DNA of 7,600 bases, taken from the NCBI GenBank assembly GCA_900542385.1, contig UQNP01000088.1, forward strand, positions 1 to 7,600, written 5' to 3'. Positions 1 through 7,600 of the stretch are shown here, piece by piece; position 1 is the first letter of the stretch; each line of letters starts with the position of its first letter. The notes beneath the pieces are model-generated. The model ran no database searches, had not been told where the DNA came from, and saw nothing but the letters and a program-made list of their open reading frames with translations. Source of the stretch: an uncultured Eubacterium sp. (GTDB lineage Bacteria; Bacillota; Clostridia; Peptostreptococcales; Anaerovoracaceae). The translations under genes were made by a program, and so were the position numbers.

Positions 1-55
1 AAGAGAAGGCGGAAGGACAGTAGGCTCCGGAGTAGTAACGGAGATCATCGAATAA
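1..55 (+). CDS. tuf: Elongation factor Tu, C-terminal end (partial)
   Basis: Only the last 17 codons are inside the window, read in the frame that begins at base 2 and stopping at TAA 53-55. They translate to REGGRTVGSGVVTEIIE, which matches the highly conserved C-terminus of bacterial EF-Tu (domain III), where REGGRTVG.GVVT.I is nearly invariant. EF-Tu is the cytoplasmic GTPase that delivers aminoacyl-tRNA to the ribosome. The GTPase domain and start lie upstream of the window, so copy number and operon (often fusA-tuf) cannot be judged. A terminator follows 31 bases after the stop, so this is the end of its transcription unit. The identity rests on a short but very characteristic peptide. 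Confidence 0.9.
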   Translation, partial: REGGRTVGSGVVTEIIE

Positions 56-85
56 TAAGCAGAGGGAGCTTAGAAAAGAGAAGAT

Positions 86-114
86 AAAAGGAGATCCATA
101 TGGGTCTCCTTTTT
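86..114 (+). terminator. Intrinsic terminator after tuf
   Basis: A 12-bp stem (86-97 with 102-113, one G-T wobble) closes a 4-base ATAT loop, and its right arm runs into five consecutive T (110-114). It lies 31 bases after the tuf stop codon in the orientation expected to end the tuf transcript. Confidence 0.88.
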
Positions 115-120
115 CATTGT

Positions 121-165
121 AAAAGATAAAAGCCGCGCATCCTGCGCGGCGTATTTATTTTTCTA
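121..165. terminator. Bidirectional terminator between convergent genes
   Basis: A GC-rich perfect 8-bp stem, GCCGCGCA (132-139) with TGCGCGGC (143-150), closes a 3-base loop. Read on the minus strand it is followed by TTTTATCTTTT (131 down to 121), so it terminates the membrane-protein gene whose stop lies at 180. Read on the plus strand it is followed by a T-rich tract (152-163) and acts as a backup for tuf read-through. Confidence 0.85.
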
Positions 166-179
166 TTCGATTGTTTTTA

Positions 180-2039
180 CTAATTTTCGAAAGTGACAGA
201 ATCGCTGCCAAGGACTTCGCCTGTGCTTCTGTCGAAAAGCCTGAATGTGAATTTACCTTCACTGCCGAAAAGCGGTATGGAGTATTGGAACCTTGCTGTT
301 ATGGTTGACCCGCTGCTCCATTTTTGATTTAGATTATAGACCTGTTTGGATCCGCTTGGCCAGGTAACTTCATAATACAGTTCTATTTGTTCTGAAGGCT
401 CTCCGCCGCTGAGTGTTGAATGAAAGTATACCGTATCCTTACGGCTTACAGTGGATACATCATTGGAAAGATCATCTTCCGAAGTGTTGGCGATGATGTT
501 TACATGCCATGCGTAGTATTCATCGTAGATTTCCTGTATACCGGGATAGCTGATGGCCATAAGTTCCGACATATATTGTTCGACTTTATCTGTTCTGTCC
601 GACTGATAAGCTTTTACATAGCCGAACTTTGCCTGATTGATCTTCTCCTGGAGATTATCGCTGTCGTTTATCTCCTGTGCTGATGCATAGGCTGAGAGCG
701 CGTTTTCAAATTCTCCGTTGCTATAATAGTTATCTCCTATACCTATGTAACATTTTCGTATTTTTTCACGTATTTCATCGCTGGATTTAAGTTCCATGGC
801 GATATTGTATGTTTCTATAGCTGCAGAAAATTCGCCGGCTTCATATTGTTCATCGCCCATTGCGATGTAACATTCCCATATCATTTCTTCTGAGTCTTTG
901 TAGTCGCCAAGAGCTTCAAATTTATCAATGGCTTTTTCGTATTTCCCTGCGTCCATAAGTTTTAAAGCTTCTTCGTACTGGATAGCCGGGGCGGCAAGAT
1001 ATCTGTATGCTGCAAAACCGGCGGCAGCAAGGACTGCGGCGAGGATAACTGAGATGATTATTATTTTAGTCCGTTTGCTGAGTTTTTTGCGTTCTTTGTT
1101 TCCGTCGTTTTTTCCCTCTTGAGATGTGCTGTCATTTGCCGGTATTGTTGCAGGGAGATTGCTGCTTTTCCTGTTTTCTGCGTCTGTTGACTCGGATTTT
1201 TCATCTTTGCCGGAGTTCTGAGCTGCATTGCTGTCGGTTTCATCCTTGTCATCAATATCACTTCCGTTGATTTCGGATTTTTCATTATCCTTTACATCTG
1301 TTTTGATTTCAGACTGTGATTCATTGTCAGCATCGGCGGATGTTTGAATTTCATCAGATTCTGCGCTGGAAACAGATGCTTCTCCGCAGGCTGATGTATT
1401 TTCTTCATTATCCGTTGCAGCATCGGGATCGAGGTCTATAGGGACAACTTTCAGTTCATCCCCGCGCATATCGTTGAGTTTTCTGCGTCTCTCTTCCTTT
1501 TCAGCCTGAAGGGATTCTTCTCTGTCCACCTGATCTTTGGTCTTTCTCAGGCGTTTGTTCAGGTTTCCAGGCTCACCTACAGGCTTATGAAGTATGAATA
1601 ATGATTTAAGAAGTTTTCTTTCAAGACCGCAGTTTTTACATATTTCACCCTTGTTGATATGTCCACAGCTGCATGACCAGTAGTCTCCAAACTCTTCAAA
1701 CCAGTATTTCGGTTTAGTAGGAGCGCTTGCAAACTGTTCTAATATATCCTCGTACATGCCGTCTCCGGGCATCAGAGGTCTGGGCTCATATATTTTTGTC
1801 GGTTTTTCGCTTCCGAAATTTACCGGAATTGTAGATGTTTGTTCCGATTTATCCTCGTTTGTATCGGACTTTTTATCCCCCTCTTTTATATTGAGTTCAG
1901 TTTTTTCGGGAATATGCTCCTTTGCTGTTTTTTCGTCTTTTTTGCGTAAATCGTCGAACAGCGTCTTTGTATCGAATTCTTTTTCGCGTTTAAAGTTTAT
2001 TCTTTTCTTCAACGTTCTGAGCTCCTGCTTTAAATTCAT
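180..2039 (-). CDS. Zinc-ribbon, single-pass membrane protein with extracytoplasmic TPR-like repeats
   Basis: A 619-residue protein of unknown function. Domains in order: a charged, Lys/Glu-rich N-terminus (1-80); a zinc ribbon at 121-138 of form W-x-C-x-C-G-x2-N-x5-C-x2-C-G (Cys 123, 125, 134, 137), similar to RanBP2-like ribbons; an acidic Asp/Glu/Ser/Asn-rich linker (about 195-315); a Lys/Arg-rich stretch and one transmembrane helix (about 325-349); three TPR-like repeats of exactly 40 residues (351-390, 391-430, 431-470) with GxYxxAIxxF and LGDYKDS-type motifs; and a beta-rich C-terminal domain (about 530-619). The positive-inside rule places the ribbon in the cytoplasm and the repeats outside. 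Such mixtures of ribbon, TM helix and YKDS repeats are common in uncharacterised Clostridia proteins; a scaffold or sensor role is only inference. It is monocistronic and convergent with tuf. The start is uncertain: the ATG at 2039 has no Shine-Dalgarno site, while a TTG at 2010-2012 (codon 10) has AGGAG nine bases before it, giving 610 residues. Confidence 0.85.
   Translation of the reverse strand: MNLKQELRTLKKRINFKREKEFDTKTLFDDLRKKDEKTAKEHIPEKTELNIKEGDKKSDTNEDKSEQTSTIPVNFGSEKPTKIYEPRPLMPGDGMYEDILEQFASAPTKPKYWFEEFGDYWSCSCGHINKGEICKNCGLERKLLKSLFILHKPVGEPGNLNKRLRKTKDQVDREESLQAEKEERRRKLNDMRGDELKVVPIDLDPDAATDNEENTSACGEASVSSAESDEIQTSADADNESQSEIKTDVKDNEKSEINGSDIDDKDETDSNAAQNSGKDEKSESTDAENRKSSNLPATIPANDSTSQEGKNDGNKERKKLSKRTKIIIISVILAAVLAAAGFAAYRYLAAPAIQYEEALKLMDAGKYEKAIDKFEALGDYKDSEEMIWECYIAMGDEQYEAGEFSAAIETYNIAMELKSSDEIREKIRKCYIGIGDNYYSNGEFENALSAYASAQEINDSDNLQEKINQAKFGYVKAYQSDRTDKVEQYMSELMAISYPGIQEIYDEYYAWHVNIIANTSEDDLSNDVSTVSRKDTVYFHSTLSGGEPSEQIELYYEVTWPSGSKQVYNLNQKWSSGSTITARFQYSIPLFGSEGKFTFRLFDRSTGEVLGSDSVTFEN
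2010..2026 (-). promoter_or_regulatory. Shine-Dalgarno site and alternative TTG start of the membrane-protein gene
   Basis: On the minus strand AGGAG (2026-2022) stands nine bases before an in-frame TTG (2012-2010). The annotated ATG (2039-2037) has no purine-rich site and would sit only about 7 nt after the predicted transcription start. This makes the TTG a serious candidate for the real start; the alternative is a nearly leaderless ATG. Confidence 0.5.
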
Positions 2040-2053
2040 AGATATATGAGGAT

Positions 2054-2082
2054 ATTATATCAGTAAAAATGAGTATTAACAA
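2054..2082 (-). promoter_or_regulatory. Extended -10 sigma-A promoter of the membrane-protein gene
   Basis: Read on the minus strand: -35 TTGTTA (2082-2077), a 17-base spacer, and a perfect -10 TATAAT (2059-2054) preceded by TGA, i.e. an extended -10 (TGn). The -10 ends only 14 bases before the ATG, so transcription should start about 7-8 bases before it, which leaves no room for a ribosome binding site. Confidence 0.75.
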
Positions 2083-2111
2083 GCACGTAAGATTTGTTAA
2101 AAAACTGTCAA
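2076..2111. promoter_or_regulatory. Inverted repeat with a Rex-like half-site, candidate operator
   Basis: TTAACAA (2076-2082) and TTGTTAA (2094-2100) form a perfect 7-bp inverted repeat separated by 11 bases; the left arm covers the -35 of the minus-strand promoter. The right arm also begins an 18-base word, TTGTTAAAAAACTGTCAA (2094-2111), that fits 11 of 14 defined bases of TTGTTAA-N4-TTAACAA, the operator I recall for the redox repressor Rex in Clostridia. A third TTAACAA lies at 2264-2270. The match is imperfect in one half, so Rex binding is only a hypothesis. Confidence 0.35.
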
Positions 2112-2115
2112 ATCA

Positions 2116-2127
2116 TTGAAATTTCAA
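2116..2127. repeat. 12-bp perfect palindrome in the divergent intergenic region
   Basis: TTGAAATTTCAA is a perfect palindrome lying between the minus-strand promoter (2054-2082) and the plus-strand promoter elements (from 2133). A protein-binding site is possible, but AT-rich palindromes of this length arise by chance and no specific regulator can be named. Confidence 0.35.
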
Positions 2128-2132
2128 CGTAT

Positions 2133-2161
2133 TTAAAATTACGATATGTATTTTGTATAAT
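2133..2161 (+). promoter_or_regulatory. Possible second (upstream) promoter for the PFOR gene
   Basis: A perfect -10 word TATAAT (2156-2161) has a poor -35 TTAAAA (2133-2138) at 17 bases. It could start a longer leader near 2168. It is less convincing than the TTGACA promoter downstream. Confidence 0.35.
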
Positions 2162-2174
2162 TTTCAGTACACGG

Positions 2175-2203
2175 TTGACAAAATATCATAGTTACTGTAA
2201 AGT
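2175..2203 (+). promoter_or_regulatory. Main sigma-A promoter for the PFOR gene
   Basis: A perfect -35 TTGACA (2175-2180), a 17-base spacer and a -10 TAAAGT (2198-2203, four of six consensus bases). The start of transcription would fall near 2210, leaving a leader of roughly 198 nt. That start places the first leader hairpin (2214-2259) almost at the 5' end of the RNA. Confidence 0.6.
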
Positions 2204-2213
2204 TTATAGTGTA

Positions 2214-2259
2214 GAGTACCGTTTAGTACTAACATTATTTTTAGTACTGAGGGGTACTT
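2214..2259 (+). repeat. Long imperfect hairpin with paired GTAC motifs
   Basis: Arms 2214-2230 and 2243-2259 pair over 17 positions with one G-G mismatch and three G-U wobbles around a 12-base loop. Each arm carries two GTAC words exactly 10 bases apart (2216 and 2226; 2244 and 2254), one DNA helical turn. A fifth GTAC lies at 2167. The element may act as a 5'-end RNA stem-loop protecting the mRNA or as a DNA operator just after the promoter. Confidence 0.5.
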
Positions 2260-2265
2260 AATCTT

Positions 2266-2308
2266 AACAACGGAGCCGGATATGCCGGCTTTGTTTCGAC
2301 AGGGGTAG
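2266..2308 (+). other. Hairpin overlapping a possible 8-codon leader ORF
   Basis: AGCCGG (2274-2279) pairs with CCGGCT (2285-2290) around a 5-base loop, and flanking AACAA (2266-2270) pairs with TTGTT (2291-2295). The same bases contain GGAG (2272-2275), then six bases, then ATG at 2282-2284, opening an ORF MPALFRQG that stops at TAG 2306-2308. Start and Shine-Dalgarno spacing are ideal, but so short an ORF may be accidental. Confidence 0.3.
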
Positions 2309-2323
2309 ACGTTGTCTGACCTT

Positions 2324-2348
2324 GAAAATATCATAAAAAGATATTTTC
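2324..2348 (+). repeat. Perfect 9-bp inverted repeat in the PFOR leader
   Basis: GAAAATATC (2324-2332) and GATATTTTC (2340-2348) are exact reverse complements around a 7-base A-rich loop. No T-tract follows, so it is not a normal terminator. It may be an RNA stem or an operator. Confidence 0.5.
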
Positions 2349-2359
2349 TGCATAAATAA

Positions 2360-5950
<3,591 letters not shown>

Positions 5951-6007
5951 TGCGAAGGCTGCGGTTTGTGGCCTGAACGTTAAGGTAGTATAACCGAATA
6001 AAGTTTT

Positions 6008-6044
6008 AAGAGCTGCTTTGATTTATGTTGAAGCAGCTCTTTTT
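6008..6044 (+). terminator. Intrinsic terminator of the PFOR gene
   Basis: An 11-bp perfect stem, AAGAGCTGCTT (6008-6018) with AAGCAGCTCTT (6031-6041), closes a 12-base loop and runs into five T (6040-6044). It lies 57 bases after the PFOR stop and separates it from the transporter gene. Confidence 0.9.
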
Positions 6045-6056
6045 ATGTGCAATAAT
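6028..6056 (+). promoter_or_regulatory. Promoter of the transporter gene, overlapping the PFOR terminator
   Basis: A -35 TTGAAG (6028-6033), a 17-base spacer and a -10 AATAAT (6051-6056) preceded by TGC, giving an extended -10. The -35 lies at the loop and right arm of the PFOR terminator. Transcription would start near 6063, about 30-40 nt before the transporter start. No other promoter fits in the short gap. Confidence 0.55.
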
Positions 6057-6084
6057 AATGAGTGGGTTTAAGAATATCATTGAG

Positions 6085-6090
6085 AAGGAG
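6085..6090 (+). promoter_or_regulatory. Ribosome binding site deciding the transporter start
   Basis: AAGGAG stands 11 bases before an in-frame TTG (6102-6104) and only two bases before an in-frame GTG (6093-6095). The GTG is too close for a usual start, so the TTG is preferred although its spacing is slightly long. Confidence 0.6.
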
Positions 6091-6101
6091 TTGTGACAGA
6101 A

Positions 6102-7600
6102 TTGAGAGAACAATGGAATAATCAAATTGGTTTTTTGCTTGCAGCTATAGGCTCGGCAGTAGGTTTGGGAAACATATGGAGATTCCCCTATGTAGCGGGA
6201 ACTAACGGTGGAGGAGCGTTTCTCATACCTTATTTTTTTGCCATATTGACGGCAGGGATACCGCTTCTCATTCTTGAGTATACCATAGGAAAAACCTATA
6301 GAGGCGGCGCGCCTGTTACACTGGCGAGAATGAACAAGAAGTTTGAACTTTTGGGTTGGTTTCAGGTAATGGTAGCTTTTGTAATATCCACTTATTACAT
6401 GGCTATAATAGTATGGACTGTAAGATACATAGGATTTTCCTTTAATCTTGCGTGGGGAGACGATCCGTCAGGATTCTTCATGGATTTCCTGGGAGCCACT
6501 GAAAGTGCGACCGATCTTGGACAGCTGCAGACTAATATGATATTAGCATTCCTTGTAGTCTGGGCTATAGTGGCATTTATTATGTACAAGGGCATAAGAA
6601 AGGGTATAGAGATAGCGTGCAGGATAACGCTTCCGATATTGATGCTCTTGATAGTGATACTTGTAATCAGAGGAGCAACTCTTCCAGGAGCTGTAGATGG
6701 TCTTGAGTTCCTGTTTAAACCTGACTGGGGAGCTCTTAAAGATCCAAGCGTATGGGTAGCTGCATATGGACAGATATTTTTCAGCCTGTCGGTAGGCTTT
6801 GCAATAATGGTATCATATTCCAGTTATCTTCCGAAAAAAAGCGATGTAGTAAACAGCGCATTTATAACAGCTACTGCCAATCACGGATTTGAGGTGTTCA
6901 CTGCAATAGGTATATTCGGCATAGTAGGATATATGGCGGGTCAGCAGGGCGCCGAAGTTGCAGAGGTTGCCAGCAGTGGAGTTGGACTTGCCTTTATTAC
7001 CTTCCCTACAGCGATAAGTTCGCTGCCTGCTCTTAACGCAGTGTTTGGAGTATGCTTTTTTGGAGCTTTGTTTATTGCGGCGATAACTTCCATGATCTCC
7101 ATACTTCAGGCAGTCATATCAGGGATACACGACAAATTCAACGTGTCTCACGCTAAGGCTACAACAGTGGTGATAGTACCGGCTTTTCTCATAAGCATAC
7201 TGTTTATAACAGGAGCAGGTATGATAATACTCGATATAGTGGATAACTTTATAAATAATATCGGTATCGTAGGGTGCGGATGTATAGAAGTAATACTGCT
7301 CGGATGGTTATTTGATCTTGAAAGTCTGAGACGTGAAGCTAACAGATATTCAAATTTCAGCATAGGCAGATGGTGGTGTTATACTCTTAAATTTGTCACT
7401 GTAGCGGTACTCGGCGTGATGATCATATTGAACACTGTGAATTATATACAGAACGGATATGGAGGTTATCTGCTCAAGGATATAGTAATATTCGGCTGGG
7501 GTACTATTTTACTTGTAATAGTCTGCGGCATCGTATTGAATCACATGAAAGGTAAAGACGGATATCGTGATCTTGATAAGATTTCTCATAAGGAGGCGGT
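6102..7600 (+). CDS. Sodium-dependent transporter of the SNF/NSS family (3' end outside window)
   Basis: An integral membrane symporter that uses the sodium gradient to import a small substrate, in bacteria usually an amino acid. I translated it by hand: 499 codons without a stop, running off the window end. The family signature WRFPY-x4-NGGG-x-F-x2-PY is at residues 26-45, following GSAVGLGN (17-24), in which Ala19 and Asn24 correspond to LeuT sodium-site residues Ala22 and Asn27. The unwound TM6 segment SLSVGFA and the TM8 motif ITSM, which fits the second sodium site, are also visible. About 12 hydrophobic helices can be counted, the last followed by a charged tail (HMKGKDGYRDLDK), so the stop is probably only a few codons beyond 7600. 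No Met lies near the N-terminus, so it starts on TTG 6102 or GTG 6093 (three residues longer). The substrate cannot be read from the sequence; a methionine/alanine-type (MetP-like) role is possible. Confidence 0.93.
   Translation, partial: MREQWNNQIGFLLAAIGSAVGLGNIWRFPYVAGTNGGGAFLIPYFFAILTAGIPLLILEYTIGKTYRGGAPVTLARMNKKFELLGWFQVMVAFVISTYYMAIIVWTVRYIGFSFNLAWGDDPSGFFMDFLGATESATDLGQLQTNMILAFLVVWAIVAFIMYKGIRKGIEIACRITLPILMLLIVILVIRGATLPGAVDGLEFLFKPDWGALKDPSVWVAAYGQIFFSLSVGFAIMVSYSSYLPKKSDVVNSAFITATANHGFEVFTAIGIFGIVGYMAGQQGAEVAEVASSGVGLAFITFPTAISSLPALNAVFGVCFFGALFIAAITSMISILQAVISGIHDKFNVSHAKATTVVIVPAFLISILFITGAGMIILDIVDNFINNIGIVGCGCIEVILLGWLFDLESLRREANRYSNFSIGRWWCYTLKFVTVAVLGVMIILNTVNYIQNGYGGYLLKDIVIFGWGTILLVIVCGIVLNHMKGKDGYRDLDKISHKEA
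7590..7596 (+). promoter_or_regulatory. Possible ribosome binding site of a gene overlapping the transporter end
   Basis: AAGGAGG lies inside the transporter's last visible codons (Lys-Glu-Ala). It is a full-strength Shine-Dalgarno word with room for a start codon just past the window edge. NSS genes in Firmicutes are often followed by a tiny MetS-type small-subunit gene, which would fit. The start itself is not visible. Confidence 0.3.

Noticed and set aside
1061..1285. A 74-codon alternative minus-strand frame within the acidic linker of the membrane-protein gene
   Set aside because: It overlaps a longer, domain-bearing frame on the same strand, and its composition simply reflects the low-complexity repeats of the linker read in another frame.
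2069..2116. A 15-codon plus-strand ORF starting at ATG 2069 in the divergent region
   Set aside because: No ribosome binding site, and it lies upstream of the predicted plus-strand promoters, so it is unlikely to be transcribed.
2274..2296. Leader hairpin followed by TTGTTT considered as an attenuator terminator
   Set aside because: The core stem is only 6 bp and the T-tract is short and broken by G, so it was kept only as a structured element, not called a terminator.
5955..5980. A small AGGC/GCCT hairpin just after the PFOR stop
   Set aside because: Only a 4-bp stem with a large loop and no T-tract; the real terminator is at 6008-6044.

Overview
The window looks like a chromosomal segment of an anaerobic, low-to-moderate-GC Firmicute, most likely a member of the Clostridia. 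Three things point there: a single-chain pyruvate:ferredoxin oxidoreductase without the long C-terminal extension seen in Desulfovibrio, sigma-A-type promoters with strong Shine-Dalgarno sites, and a coding style that favours ATA for isoleucine, AGA for arginine and GGA for glycine. The family or genus cannot be fixed from this sequence alone.

Layout from left to right. (1) Bases 1-55 are the last 17 codons of an elongation factor Tu gene (tuf, + strand), followed by an intrinsic terminator and then a second, bidirectional terminator that also serves the convergent gene. (2) A minus-strand gene (180-2039) encodes a 619-residue single-pass membrane protein. It has a small cytoplasmic zinc ribbon, a long acidic linker, one transmembrane helix, three 40-residue TPR-like repeats and a C-terminal beta-rich domain outside the cell. 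(3) A 368-base divergent intergenic region (2040-2407) holds a strong extended -10 promoter for the minus gene, several inverted repeats, a sigma-A-type promoter for the plus strand, and a roughly 200-nt leader predicted to fold into at least four consecutive hairpins. (4) Bases 2408-5950 encode complete pyruvate:ferredoxin oxidoreductase (PFOR; nifJ/por type, 1180 aa), ending at a strong terminator. (5) From about 6093/6102 to the window end runs a sodium-dependent neurotransmitter:sodium symporter (SNF/NSS) family transporter. It starts on a non-ATG codon and is driven by a promoter that overlaps the PFOR terminator.

Functionally, PFOR is the central pyruvate-oxidising enzyme of anaerobic metabolism (pyruvate + CoA + 2 oxidised ferredoxin to acetyl-CoA + CO2 + 2 reduced ferredoxin). 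The NSS transporter probably imports an amino acid or related small substrate with sodium. EF-Tu is translational housekeeping. The genes are separated by terminators and look like independent transcription units, so I see no multi-gene pathway or defence system here. The most unusual material is the structured PFOR leader with its paired GTAC motifs and possible 8-codon leader ORF, and the architecture and start-site puzzle of the minus-strand membrane protein. No mobile element, CRISPR array, tRNA or rRNA was seen.
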